Shown here: positions 1 through 9,204 of the stretch, one piece after another | Numbering within the stretch: the stretch's first letter is position 1 | How the letters are laid out: each line of letters opens with the position of its first letter | Assembly (NCBI RefSeq): GCF_001723305.1 | Contig: NZ_LPWF01000028.1 | Location: 91,252 to 155,251, forward strand | Length of the DNA: 64,000 bases | Direction: 5' to 3' | Source of the DNA: Methyloceanibacter superfactus | GTDB taxonomy: Bacteria; Pseudomonadota; Alphaproteobacteria; Rhizobiales; Methyloligellaceae | Notes under the pieces: model-generated | What the model was told of the DNA's origin: nothing | The model's database searches: none | The model's input: the letters and a program-made list of their open reading frames with translations, nothing else | Program-made: the position numbers and the translations under genes

Positions 1-1636
1 CGCTGGCCATCCGGCGGATGATCGATCTCGGCTTCTCCGGCATCGAGCCTGACCTGATCGACACCTATTTCGGCACGCTGCTCGGCGTCGGTATCGTCCT
101 CGCGGTGGCCAGCGCCGCCAGGTTCTATTGCGTGAATTGGCTCGGCGAGCGCGTGGTGGCCGATATTCGCAGCGATGTGTTCCGGCATCTGACGGGCTTG
201 AGTCCTGCTTTCTACGAGGTGTCGCATTCCGGCGAGATGATGTCGCGGCTCACCGCCGACACCACCCAGGTCAAGGCCGCCGCCAGCACCGCCATCTCGC
301 AGGCGATCCGCAATGCGCTGATGCTCGTGGGCGCCGCCATTATGATGGTGGTGACCAGCCCGAAATTGTCGCTGGCCGTGCTCCTTGCCATCCCCTTCAT
401 CGTGCTGCCGCTCGTGGCTTACGGACGCTCGGTGCGGGCGCTGTCGCGCCAGGCGCAAGATACGCTGGCGCATGCGTCGGCTTTCGCGAGCGAGAGCTTG
501 GCGCAGGTGCGGGTGCTCCAGCTCTTCACCCATGAGGATGCGACGGCGGCGCGATTTGGCGCGGCGGTGGACCGGTCCTTCGAGGCCGCCAAGGCACGGG
601 CGAAGGCGCGCGCCGGTCTGACGGCCATTGCCATCTTCCTCGTCTTCGCCTCCGTCGTCGGCGTGTTGTGGTATGGCGCCCAGGACGTGCTGTCCGGCGC
701 CATGACCGGCGGCACGCTCGGCCAGTTCGTTCTCTATGCGGTGTTGGCGGCCGCCGGCGTCGCAGCCTCAGCGAGGTGTGGGGCGAGGTGGCGCAGGCCA
801 CGGGCGCGGCCGAGCGGCTGGGCGAACTGCTTTCGGTTTCCTCGGCGATCCAATCTCCGGCAAACCCGAAGGCGCTGCCCGAGCCGCCGCGCGGCGAGAT
901 CGCCTTCCGCGACGTGTCCTTCACCTATCCCTTGCGTCCCGAAACGAGCGCGCTCGACCATGTCGACTTCACGGTGAAGCCCGGCGAGCGCGTGGCGCTG
1001 GTGGGTCCGTCCGGCGCCGGCAAGACCACGGTCTTCGCCATGCTGCTGCGCTTCTACGACGCGGACTCCGGCAAGCTGGAGATCGACGGCGTGCCGGTGA
1101 ACGAGGCCGATCTTCATGCGCTCCGGTCCCGCTTCGCCGTGGTGCCGCAAGAGACCGCGCTCTTCGCCGATACCGTCGCCGCCAATATCGCCTATGGCGC
1201 GGAAGAGGCGAGCCGGGCGGAGATCGAGGAGGCGGCCAAGGCAGCCTTCGCCCACGACTTCATCGTGGCGCTACCGCAAGGCTACGACACGGTGCTCGGC
1301 GAGGGCGGCGTCACGCTGTCCGGCGGGTCAGCGCCAGCGCATCGCCATCGCGCGGCGGTATTGCGCAACGCGCCGATCCTGCTGCTCGACGAGGCGACGA
1401 GCGCGCTCGACGCCAGCAGCGAGACGCTGGTGCAGAAAGCGCTCGACAAGGTGATGGAGGGGCGCACGACGCTCGTCATCGCTCACCGGCTGTCCACCGT
1501 CGTCGGCGCCGACCGCATCCTGGTGTTCGATCACGGACATCTGGCGGAGGAGGGGACGCATCAGACGTTGCTGCGCAAAGGCGGCATCTATGCGCGTCTC
1601 GCCGAACTTCAGTTCGCCCCCGACGCGGCAGAGTAG
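1..1636 (+). CDS. ABC exporter, fused permease/ATPase (5' partial, frameshifted)
   Basis: This is an MsbA-like half transporter that would export a lipid, peptide or drug across the inner membrane. The frame is open to the left edge, so the start lies outside the window. Several hydrophobic helices of an ABC exporter membrane domain run to about 765. An ATPase domain follows, with Walker A GPSGAGKTT (about 1004-1030), Walker B ILLLDEATSALD (about 1376-1410) and the H-loop IAHRLS. Reading needs one missing C near 770. The LSGGQ signature is garbled by an extra T at 1328 and a missing G near 1356, which cancel each other; correcting both restores LSGGQRQRIAIARAVL. The stop lies only 2 bases from the stop of the convergent OmpA-like gene. 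The substrate is unknown. Confidence 0.9.
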
Positions 1637-1638
1637 CG

Positions 1639-2667
1639 CTAGCGTTCCGTCAGCTTCAGTTCGATGCGGCGGTTCCTGGCCATCGCGGCGTCGGTGGTCG
1701 CCGCATCGATGGGCTGGAACTCGCCGAAGCCCGCGGCCACGAGATGCTCGGGCGCAATGCCCTGGCTCATCAGATAACGCACCACCGAGATGGCCCGCGC
1801 GCTCGACAGCTCCCAGTTCGACGGAAACTCCACCGTGGCGATCGGCGTGATGTCGGTGTGGCCGTCGACGCGCATCACCCAGGGGATATCGGCGGGGATG
1901 TTGCCTTCGATCTCGTGTAGCGCATTGGCGAGCTTGTCGAGCTGGAAGGTGGCCTCCGGCTTGAGATCGGCGGAGCCGCGATCGAACAGCACGTCGGAGG
2001 GAAACACGAAGCGGTCGCCGACGATCTTGAAGTCCTGCCGGCTGCCCAGTGCCGCGCGCAGTTTGCCGAAGAAATCGGAGCGGTACTGGGCGAGCTCCTT
2101 GACCTTCTTGGCCAGCGCCACGTTCAGCCTTTGGCCGAGATCGGCGATCTTCGCCTGACTCTCCTTGTCCTTGGCCTCGGTGGCCTCCAGCGCTTCATTG
2201 AGGGCGGCAAGCTGAAGCCGCAAGGCGGCAAGCTGCTGGTTGAGGAGCTCGACCTTGGCCAGAGCGTCATTGGTGATCTTGCGTTGGTTGTCCAGCTTGG
2301 TGCCGAGCGCCGCGGCGCGATCCTCGGCACTGTCGGTCTGGCCGGTGGCGGCGCCGAGCAGGCCGGTGAGGCGCTCCGTCTCCTTGGTCTTGTCGAGCAG
2401 GGTGGCTTGCAGCGCGGCGAGGTTGTCTTCCGCCGAGGACTTCTGCGAGCGCTCCAGCGCCAACAGCTCGGTCAGTTCCGAAAGCTGGCGGTTGAGCCGC
2501 GACAGCATGGTGTCCTTGCCGCTGGCGGCCTGGGTGATGATGTAGTTGGTGACCATGAACATGGCCATGAGGAAGATCACCACCAGAAGCAAGGTGGAGA
2601 GCATGTCGACGAAGCCCGGCCAGTAATTCGGCTCGTAACGCCGCCGCCGGGCGCGTGCCAAGGCCAT
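1639..2667 (-). CDS. OmpA/MotB-like peptidoglycan-binding protein
   Basis: The protein has 342 residues. A short basic N-terminus leads into one membrane helix (about residues 17-45, LSTLLLVVIFLMAMFMVTNY). A long Ala/Leu/Gln-rich coiled coil (about 50-190) and a C-terminal OmpA-like domain follow, with DGHTDITPIATVEFPSNWEL and a final ARNRRIELKL motif for binding peptidoglycan. It starts 2 bases after the stop of the MotA/ExbB-like gene, so the two are surely co-expressed and probably form a stator-like complex driven by the ion gradient. No flagellar genes are nearby, and a true tolQR occurs elsewhere in the window, so flagellar MotB is unlikely. Confidence 0.88.
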   Translation of the reverse strand: MALARARRRRYEPNYWPGFVDMLSTLLLVVIFLMAMFMVTNYIITQAASGKDTMLSRLNRQLSELTELLALERSQKSSAEDNLAALQATLLDKTKETERLTGLLGAATGQTDSAEDRAAALGTKLDNQRKITNDALAKVELLNQQLAALRLQLAALNEALEATEAKDKESQAKIADLGQRLNVALAKKVKELAQYRSDFFGKLRAALGSRQDFKIVGDRFVFPSDVLFDRGSADLKPEATFQLDKLANALHEIEGNIPADIPWVMRVDGHTDITPIATVEFPSNWELSSARAISVVRYLMSQGIAPEHLVAAGFGEFQPIDAATTDAAMARNRRIELKLTER

Positions 2668-2669
2668 GG

Positions 2670-3698
2670 CTAGCTCCGCTCTCCGCCGGCGGGCACTTTA
2701 GGCTTGCCGGTGATCTGGCGCAGCACCGCGGCGAGTTCCTGCTGCTGCTGGGACTGCTCGTCGGCCCATTCGCGCACGACCTTCTGCTCGGCGCGCATCT
2801 GCCGGATCAGCTTGTCGACGCCTTGGGCGAGATCCTTTACCGCGTCGCCGGTGTTGTCGTTGAGGATGCGCAGCTCGACCTTCTCGTTGAGGTCGGTGAG
2901 CGAGCGCTGCATGTCGAGCAGGGCGAAGCGCAGCTGCGGCGATACGTTGGCGGCGCCGGCTGTATCGGCCGATTGCAACTCGGTGATGTTGGAGAGCCAG
3001 TCCTCGAGCTCGTTATAGAAGCGGCTCTGGGCGTGGCCCGCTTGCAGATCGAGAAAGCCCAAGATCAGCGAGCCGGCCAAACCGAACAGGGAGCTTGAGA
3101 AGGCGATACCCATGCCGCTCAAGGGGCCGGCGAGGCCTTCCTTCAGCTGATCGAACAGCATCACGTTCTCGCCACCGGTGGTGTCCAGCGCCGCGATCGT
3201 GTTGCCGACGGAGCTCACGGTCTGGAGCAAGCCCCAGAAGGTGCCGAGCAGACCGAGGAAGACGAGAAGGCCGACGAGGTAGCGCGTCGTCTCGCGCTGC
3301 TCGTCGAGGCGCGAGGCCACCGAATCCAGTAGGGTCCGGGTAGAGCCTGTCGCCAGGGATAGATGGCCGGTGCGGTCGCGCAGCATGGTGGCCATGGGCG
3401 CCAGCAGAACCGGCTGCTTGTCGACGGTGAGGCCGGGGTCGGAGATGCGGAAATTATTGACCCAGTGAATTTCCGGATAGAGCCGCAGCACCTGGCGGAA
3501 GGCATAGACGACGCCGACCAGGAGCACGCCGATGATCAGCGCGTTCAGGCCCGGATTGGCCATGAAGCTGCGCCGGAGCTGTGCGGTCTGCCCGTCGAGG
3601 ATGATGGCCAGCAACACCGCCAGCACCAGGAACAGCGTCATGCGCCAGAGAAAGACCTGCGGGCGCGTGAGCTTCGTCTTGTACTGCTTGGGTGCCAT
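2670..3698 (-). CDS. MotA/TolQ/ExbB-family proton channel protein
   Basis: The protein has 342 residues and is the partner of the downstream OmpA-like protein. Two N-terminal helices (about residues 16-33 and 51-70) come before the family core, LVFLGLLGTFWGLLQTV, and a second core helix pair near GPLSGMGIAFSSSLFGLAGS, as in ExbB/MotA proton channels. The C-terminal 100 residues are charged and Gln-rich and probably coiled coil. The family couples inner-membrane ion flow to work on the envelope. The job of this pair is not known; cell-wall or envelope maintenance is an inference from the OmpA domain of its neighbour. Confidence 0.85.
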   Translation of the reverse strand: MAPKQYKTKLTRPQVFLWRMTLFLVLAVLLAIILDGQTAQLRRSFMANPGLNALIIGVLLVGVVYAFRQVLRLYPEIHWVNNFRISDPGLTVDKQPVLLAPMATMLRDRTGHLSLATGSTRTLLDSVASRLDEQRETTRYLVGLLVFLGLLGTFWGLLQTVSSVGNTIAALDTTGGENVMLFDQLKEGLAGPLSGMGIAFSSSLFGLAGSLILGFLDLQAGHAQSRFYNELEDWLSNITELQSADTAGAANVSPQLRFALLDMQRSLTDLNEKVELRILNDNTGDAVKDLAQGVDKLIRQMRAEQKVVREWADEQSQQQQELAAVLRQITGKPKVPAGGERS

Positions 3699-3845
3699 CT
3701 TGTGCCGCTGTTCGATCGAGGGTCTTCGCGCGAAAGATTAGCCGATTAGTTTGACGGGCAAAACGGCAACCTCAGGGCGGACAAGTTCTTATTTGCACGC
3801 TGGATTGTTTGTTTTGCGACGGTGCAGCCTACTGCGTCCGCGCGT

Positions 3846-4688
3846 CTATTTGGTCAGCGCCGGCTTGGCCGCGGCCGTGGGCGGGGCGTCGCTCGCCCCA
3901 GCAGCCTTCAACAGTTTCAACAGCTTGGCCTGAATCGTCTCGTTGCCGGCGATGATGCCACCCTGCGCCAGCATGTTCTCCTTGCCGTCGCCGTCGCACA
4001 CATAAGCGCCCGCCTCCCGCAGGATGACGATGCCGGCGGCGATGTCCCAGGCGCGCAGACCGCGCTCCCAGAAGCCGTCGAAGCGGCCGGCCGCGGTCCA
4101 GGCGAGGTCGAGAGCGGCCGAGCCCGTGCGCCTGATGCCGGCCGAAGCCGCCATGACCGCGCGCAGTTCCTTGAGAAACAGATCGTGGCCCGGCCTGCCG
4201 GTATGGGGAATGCCGGTGCCGATCACGGACGTGGCGAGCTCGGAGCGCGCCGCCACGCGCAGACGGCGGGCGGTCGTTGAGATAGCGCCCTTGCCCTTCT
4301 CGGCGGTGAAGGTTTCGTCGGTGGCGGGGTTATAGACGAGGCCCGCCACCATCTCGCCGTCGCGCTCCAGGCCGATGGACACGGCGAAGAGGGGAATGCC
4401 ATGCAGAAAGTTGGTGGTGCCGTCGAGCGGATCGACGATCCAGCGATGGGTCGCGTCGTCGCCTTTGATCTCGCCGCGCTCTTCCATGAGCAGCCCGTAG
4501 CCGGGACGGGCGCGGCTGAGCTCGGCGTAGAGGATCTCCTCGGCGCGGTGGTCGGCGGCGCTGACGAAATTGGCCGGCCCCTTGAGCGAGACCTGCAAGG
4601 CTTCCACCTCGCCGAAGTCGCGCGCGAGGCTGCGTCCCGCCTTGCGGGCGGCGGTGACCATGACGTTCATCAGCGCTGATGCGGGCAT
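3846..4688 (-). CDS. suhB: Inositol monophosphatase family protein
   Basis: The protein has 280 residues, slightly longer than usual because of an Ala/Lys-rich tail. It carries the metal-binding signature WIVDPLDGTTNFLHG and the second family motif WDIAAGIVILREAGAY. The EERGE loop that supplies a metal-binding glutamate is also present. The family hydrolyses inositol monophosphate and related sugar phosphates with Mg2+; in enterobacteria SuhB also takes part in ribosomal RNA transcription. The ATG lies 3 bases after the efp stop, so it is in an operon with efp. The exact substrate cannot be read from the sequence. Confidence 0.93.
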   Translation of the reverse strand: MPASALMNVMVTAARKAGRSLARDFGEVEALQVSLKGPANFVSAADHRAEEILYAELSRARPGYGLLMEERGEIKGDDATHRWIVDPLDGTTNFLHGIPLFAVSIGLERDGEMVAGLVYNPATDETFTAEKGKGAISTTARRLRVAARSELATSVIGTGIPHTGRPGHDLFLKELRAVMAASAGIRRTGSAALDLAWTAAGRFDGFWERGLRAWDIAAGIVILREAGAYVCDGDGKENMLAQGGIIAGNETIQAKLLKLLKAAGASDAPPTAAAKPALTK

Positions 4689-4691
4689 CGG

Positions 4692-5255
4692 CTACTCGGC
4701 GCGCTTGACGTAAGTGACCTCGTTGGTGTCGACCACGATCCGCTCGCCGGACTCGACAAAGGGCGGCACCATGACGCGAACGCCGTTCTCGAGCATGGCG
4801 GGCTTGTAGGACGAGGCCGCGGTCTGCCCCTTCACCACGGGATCGGCTTCGACCACTTTGAGCGTGACCTGGTCGGGCAATGCCACGCCGAGCGGGACGC
4901 CTTCGTAGCTCTCCACCGTCACCATCATGCCGTCCTGGAGGAAAGCCGAGCGGTCTTCCAGCAGATCGCGCGCGATCTGGATCTGGTCGTAGGTCTCGGT
5001 GTCCATGAAGGTGAGCATGTCGCCCTCGGCAAAGAGGAACTGATAGTCGTTCTGCTCGAGCCGCACGCGCTCAACGGTCTCCGAGGACCGGAAGCGCTCA
5101 TTGAGCTTGGTGCCGTCGATGACGTTTTTCAGCTCCACCTGGGCGTAAGCGGGCCCTTTGCCTGGCTTCACGGCTTGCGTCTTCACCGCGAGCCAAAGGC
5201 TGCCCTTATGCTCGACCACGTTGCCGGGCCTGATCTCGTTGCCGTTGATCTTCAT
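4692..5255 (-). CDS. efp: Translation elongation factor P
   Basis: EF-P relieves ribosome stalling at polyproline stretches. The 187-residue length is typical. The start is set at [12 protein letters not shown], where a good ribosome binding site (AAGGA) lies just upstream; the longer open frame has no family similarity before this point. The loop [11 protein letters not shown] carries the lysine that other bacteria modify with beta-lysine, rhamnose or similar groups. The three beta-barrel domains appear complete and the C-terminus ends in EVTYVKRAE. No modification enzyme gene is visible nearby. The gene is followed by suhB 3 bases later. Confidence 0.97.
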   Translation of the reverse strand: MKINGNEIRPGNVVEHKGSLWLAVKTQAVKPGKGPAYAQVELKNVIDGTKLNERFRSSETVERVRLEQNDYQFLFAEGDMLTFMDTETYDQIQIARDLLEDRSAFLQDGMMVTVESYEGVPLGVALPDQVTLKVVEADPVVKGQTAASSYKPAMLENGVRVMVPPFVESGERIVVDTNEVTYVKRAE

Positions 5256-5349
5256 GGAATTCCTTGGGGTGAAATGGGTCGCAGCCTTTAAGACGTGGCC
5301 CCAAGCCCCTGTCAAGGCGAACCGCAAGAGAAGCGGGATGCGGAACCCG

Positions 5350-6263
5350 CTATTCGGTGAGCCGTCCGGCGGACCACGCGTCCACGGCCCGCTCGGCCTC
5401 GATGCGCTGCTCCTTGGTGAGCTTGGCCAGCATGATGTCCAGCGAGAAGTCGCTGACGCCGGCGTCACGGGCGAGAAGATGCCATTTGGCGGCCTGGACG
5501 AGGTCGGTATCGAAGACCACGCCGTTGGCATAAAGGCGCGCCAGCCGGTTCTGCGCCACGGGGTTGCCTTGCTCGGCGGCCAGCCGGAAGAGCTGGGCGG
5601 CGCGCTTCGGGTCCGGCTCCACGCCGGTGCCCTTGAACAGCATCACGCCGTATTCGACCTGGGCCGCGGACAAGCCGGCATCCGCCGCCTTGCCGGTCCA
5701 TTCGGCCGCTTTCGCCTTGTCGATGGGGACGCCGCGGCCGAACTGATAAAAGGCGCCGAGATCGTATTGCGCCTGCGCGTTGCCTTGGGCCGCCGCCTTC
5801 TGCATCCACTCGGCCGCCTTGGCCTCGTCCATGGGCCGGCCCCGGCCATTGACGTAGAGCAGGGCGAGATTGTATTGCGCCGCGGCATTGCCGGCCTCCG
5901 CGGCATGGGTGAACAGATCGCCGGCGATGCGAAGGTCTTTCCTCACGCCGCGGCCTTCGGCGACCAAAAGTCCAAGCGAGAACTGTGCGTTGGTGTCGCC
6001 GAGATCGGCCGCCTTGGCATAGGCGTCTGCCGCCTTGGCGTAATCCTGCGGCACGCCGAGACCTTCCAAATAGATCTCGCCCATGAGGGTGTAGGCTTCT
6101 TTCGAGCCGTCCTGCGCCTCTTTCTCGGCGAGCTTCAGCGCGGTCAGATATTTGCCCTCGGCATAGGCCGCGTAGACTCGTTTTCCTTGGCAAGCGCATC
6201 GGTGCCGGCGGCAAACAGCCCGGCCCCGGCTAGCAACGCCAGCACTACGGCCAGACCCTTCAC
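5350..6263 (-). CDS. Secreted SEL1-repeat protein (frameshifted)
   Basis: The start is a GTG at 6263 that overlaps the TGA of the upstream ThiE-like gene (GTGA), so the two are translationally coupled. A signal peptide ([20 protein letters not shown]) is followed by about six SEL1-type TPR repeats, with pairs such as [20 protein letters not shown] and [10 protein letters not shown]. One base is gained or lost near 6180, between the signal peptide and the first repeat ([12 protein letters not shown]). SEL1 proteins are helical scaffolds for protein contacts, often periplasmic in alphaproteobacteria. The partner is unknown. Confidence 0.85.
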
Positions 6264-6886
6264 GCGGCGCTCCTGACGCGGCCGATGGCGCTGTCGATGT
6301 CGGCGAGCTGAGCGGCGCGGTCGTCCTGCCAAATGGCCTTGGACGGCGCCACGAAATCCGCGCCGAGGGCGGCAAACCGGGCGGCCAGCTCGGGATCGTC
6401 CACATTCCAGGCGATGCAGGGCACCACGAAAATCTCCGACCACCAGGACATAAGCTCCGCACACTGATCGACGGCGTCGGCCTCCGTGCTCTCCGCTGCG
6501 AAGGCGACATAGTCGGCGCCGAGCTCGGCAAGGCGCATGGCCTCGTCCCGGTTCGGGCCGCAAGCCACTCCAATATTTGCGCTTTCGCCGAGGCGGGCGC
6601 GGGCGGCGGCATAGACGTCGGTGTCGGCGGCGAGATGAACGCCGTCGGCGCCAAGGCGCTCGGCCATGGCGATATCGCCGTCGATGAGGCAGGCGATGCC
6701 CGCCGCCTGCACGAGATCGATGACGCGGTCGGCCTCAAGATCGTCCGACGGCTGATCGTCGTGGCAAAGCAAGACGCAGGCCGTCGAGGTGTTCGCCATG
6801 GCTTGCGCGAGCTGGGTTTCGAGCTTCGCGGTCAAGGGCGCTGGAACTTGTAGGTACAGGCGGCAGTTAGGCTTGGCGTCAGCCAT
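6260..6886 (-). CDS. Thiamine-phosphate-synthase-like (ThiE fold) protein, degenerate
   Basis: About 208 residues from MADAKPN. The pattern is of a ThiE-type beta/alpha barrel: DGDIAMAERLGADGVHLAAD matches the family strand with the GADGVHL motif, and later repeats read ELGADYVAFA and ALGADFVAPS. The usual pyrophosphate-binding and catalytic Lys/Thr-rich loop of true ThiE is not visible after the GADYV strand, so synthase activity is doubtful. It overlaps the SEL1 gene by 4 bases. The ATG at 6886 is chosen because similarity begins there; the frame is open to an earlier ATG at 6946. Confidence 0.75.
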   Translation of the reverse strand: MADAKPNCRLYLQVPAPLTAKLETQLAQAMANTSTACVLLCHDDQPSDDLEADRVIDLVQAAGIACLIDGDIAMAERLGADGVHLAADTDVYAAARARLGESANIGVACGPNRDEAMRLAELGADYVAFAAESTEADAVDQCAELMSWWSEIFVVPCIAWNVDDPELAARFAALGADFVAPSKAIWQDDRAAQLADIDSAIGRVRSAA

Positions 6887-7123
6887 GATCGGGGGGTTCC
6901 CACGGCGACTTCGTATTGACGGGACGTTAACAAGGTCCCGTCTCAAATCACACGCCTCGCGCCGCTGTCAATCATCGGGGACATGCCCCGAGAAGAGGGT
7001 TGTCGAGAGGTCGTTGAAGGTCGAACATGGGGTCACCACATTGTCGCCAGGCTGCTGATTCCAACGGCGAGTGAGTGCCTGTGAAAATGAAATGGCGGCG
7101 CTAGGCGGGGAGGGGCGAGCGCA

Positions 7124-7414
7124 ATGACTCAACCGAAGGCTCTGCAACAGGCAACCGAGCGGCTCGATGCGGCGGTTGAGGCGCTTGATAGCCGTTTGCA
7201 GCATGTGTTTGCGGAAAGCGATGGCGACGTTTCCGTCGCGGCCCTTAAAGAGGAAATCCGATTTCTGACCGATGAGCGTGACCAGCTCCTCATCGATCTC
7301 GAGGCCGAGCGCAGTCGCGTGAGGCGCTTGAAGGCTGCTAATGATGAGGTCTCCGGCCGGCTCGACACCGTGCTCGGAACGCTCAAGGACATGATGCCGG
7401 CGATGCCGGGCTAA
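7124..7414 (+). CDS. ZauP-like coiled-coil protein (DUF4164)
   Basis: This is a 96-residue, highly charged and almost wholly helical protein (AALKEEIRFLTDERDQLLIDLE) lying 25 bases before zapA. In Caulobacter the equivalent DUF4164 protein, ZauP, binds ZapA, and the pair focuses the FtsZ ring. A strong ribosome binding site (GGGGAGGGG) comes before the ATG. The gene order zauP-zapA-6S RNA is usual in alphaproteobacteria. The assignment rests on length, composition and position. Confidence 0.8.
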   Translation: MTQPKALQQATERLDAAVEALDSRLQHVFAESDGDVSVAALKEEIRFLTDERDQLLIDLEAERSRVRRLKAANDEVSGRLDTVLGTLKDMMPAMPG

Positions 7415-7439
7415 ATCCGCCACGCGGGGAATTGTTGTC

Positions 7440-7828
7440 ATGGGACAGGTTAGTGTCGCTCTAAATGGACGCAACTATCGGCTGGAATGCAGCGAGGGCG
7501 AAGAAGCCCACCTGATCGAGCTCGCCGAATATCTCGGTTCTCATGTCGACACGATGAGGCGGAAATTCGGCCAAGTGGGCGATGATCGGCTGATCTTGAT
7601 GGCGTCGCTGGTAATGGGCGATGAGTTATGGGAGTTGCGTGGCCAGATCGAAGAGCTGAAGACGTCGCTCGCCGAGGCGCGCCGGGACAGGTCGGCGGCC
7701 GAGGAAGCCACCAGGATGCTCCAGGACGAATTGGCCGAGCGGGTCAGTGCCACCGCCGACCGGATTGAACGGCTCAATGCCCAGATCATGCGGGGCGCGC
7801 GCCGGAGGATGCGGCCAACCGCCGCTAG
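7440..7828 (+). CDS. zapA: Cell division protein ZapA (frameshifted at the C-terminus)
   Basis: ZapA cross-links FtsZ filaments at the division ring. The N-terminal domain (QVSVALNGRNYRLECSEGEE) and the long helix that forms the antiparallel dimer are clear. As written, the frame runs into the 6S RNA and ends at 7886. Correcting a GC-repeat indel near 7797 (GGGGCGCGCGCC) gives the C-terminus GAPEDAANRR and a TAG at 7826-7828, which fits alphaproteobacterial ZapA and leaves the RNA gene free. This is the reading chosen here. Confidence 0.88.
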
Positions 7829-7844
7829 TCGTTCTATAAATTAC

Positions 7845-7862
7845 TTTCGTTATAGTCCGCCG
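7845..7862 (+). promoter_or_regulatory. Likely 6S RNA promoter
   Basis: Just after the corrected zapA stop there is an AT-rich stretch in otherwise GC-rich DNA, with TTATAGT near 7850 as a -10 candidate. Transcription from about 7858 would fit the 5' end of the predicted 6S RNA fold. There is no clear -35 match, so confidence is moderate. Confidence 0.4.
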
Positions 7863-8027
7863 TTGGTGGGCTGCGAGGTGCGTTAGGAGCATTTATCCCA
7901 GGGCCCTATAAGATCCTATGGGAGCTGACCCTGGCGGGGACTGTGGTCTCCGTCACTTGGCGCCCACCTACATTACGTAGGGAGACCGGGATCTAAGCTC
8001 CGACGGCCATCGCGGCCCTACCACGCC
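7858..8027 (+). ncRNA. ssrS: 6S RNA
   Basis: 6S RNA binds the sigma-70 RNA polymerase holoenzyme by mimicking an open promoter. The segment folds as a long rod. Closing stem 7865-7880 (GGTGGGCTGCGAGGTG) pairs, with G-U pairs, with 8007-8022. GGAGC at 7886-7890 pairs with GCTCC at 7997-8001, and GGTCTCC at 7945-7951 pairs with GGAGACC at 7981-7987, leaving a large central bubble. Its length of about 170 nt and its position directly behind zapA are standard for alphaproteobacteria. The gene usually found next to it, 5-formyl-THF cyclo-ligase, is missing here. Confidence 0.85.
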
Positions 8028-8118
8028 CCCAAAAATCGCGTCCGCTGGCGACCCCGCGCCTTTATTGCTGTATTGAGCCCAGAATGATGAACCATCGTCA
8101 GCGGATCTGCGGCACGCC

Positions 8119-8942
8119 ATGCGCATTCTGTTTCTAGGCGACGTGGTCGGCCGGTCGGGCCGCGCGGCCGTGCTCGAAACCTTGCCGAAACTGCGGACGC
8201 GCTACGCGGCCGATTTCGTCGTGGTGAACGGCGAGAACGCGGCCGGCGGCTTCGGCATCTCCGAGCAGATCCTCACCGAGCTGCTCGATGCCGGCGCCGA
8301 CGTGGTCACCACGGGCAATCACGTCTGGGATCAGCGTGAGACGCTGGTCTATATCGAGCGCCACGACCGGCTGTTGCGGCCCCTCAACTTCCCGCCCGGC
8401 ACGCCCGGCAAGGGCGCGGGCCTGTTCAAGGCGGCGAACGGCGCCGAGGTGCTGGTGGTCAACGCCATGGGCCGGGTGTTCATGGGCGATCTCGACGACC
8501 CGTTTCCGGCGATCGAGCGCGAGTTGGACGCTTGCGGGCTGAAGTCCGGTGCCGATGCGATCCTGATCGACTTTCACGCCGAGGCCACGTCGGAGAAGCA
8601 GGCGCTGGCGCATTTCGTCGACGGGCGCGCCACCGCCGTGATCGGCACGCATACCCATGTGCCGACGGCGGACGAGCAGATCCTGAACGGCGGCACCGCC
8701 TATATCAGCGATGCGGGCATGTGCGGCGATTTCGATTCGGTGCTTGGCATGGACAAGGAGGAGCCAATCAACCGCTTCCTCACCAAGATCACACGCGGCG
8801 CTTTGCGCCGTCCAAGGGCGAGGCGACGGTTTGCGGCGTTGTTATCGAGGTCGACGATTCGACCGGGCTGGCGCGCGCCATAGCGCCGGTCAGGCTCGGC
8901 GGACGACTGTCGCAGACCGAGCCGGCCTCTTGGCTCGCTTGA
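8119..8942 (+). CDS. YmdB-like metallophosphoesterase, TIGR00282 family (frameshifted)
   Basis: The family holds a dinuclear-metal phosphodiesterase (YmdB of Bacillus hydrolyses 2',3'-cAMP). The motifs are clear: LFLGDVVGRSGR at the N-terminus, VVNGENAAGGFG, TTGNHVWDQRE, and the late metal-binding histidines in GTHTHVPTADEQ. A missing base near 8800 switches frame; the correct C-terminus is RFAPSKGEATVCGVVIEVDD and continues to a TGA at 8942. Total about 274 residues, normal for the family. It lies between the 6S RNA gene and yebC, a common alphaproteobacterial order. Confidence 0.92.
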
Positions 8943-8961
8943 GACTTAAAGTCCAAAAAGC

Positions 8962-9204
8962 CTAGGCTGTGCGCAGCCCGGAATGGGATCCGTTGCCATC
9001 CAAGGTTCGGCCATGGGCCAAGAGGCGCTTCAGGCAAGCGATGGCGTCGTCGAGATGCAGCAGGGCCTGATCGGCATCCAGCGTTTCGTCGTAAAGCACA
9101 ACGCGGGCACGGGCCACGTGGTCGGCGGCATCGGAGCAGAGCTGCGGGAGGCTCAGGATCGGCGCTTGCGTTTGGTCGTCGGCTGATTTCCGTTTCGGCG
9201 TCAT
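8962..9204 (-). CDS. Small hypothetical protein, 80 residues
   Basis: An open frame on the minus strand with a purine-rich Shine-Dalgarno candidate (GGGGAACGGGGAC) before its ATG. The product is soluble, with a helical stretch HVARARVVLYDETLDADQAL and a paired helix LHLDDAIACLKRLLA. It has no recognised domain. It fills the gap between the YmdB-like gene (convergent) and yebC (divergent). Codon composition looks coding, but no family is known to me. Confidence 0.5.
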   Translation of the reverse strand: MTPKRKSADDQTQAPILSLPQLCSDAADHVARARVVLYDETLDADQALLHLDDAIACLKRLLAHGRTLDGNGSHSGLRTA

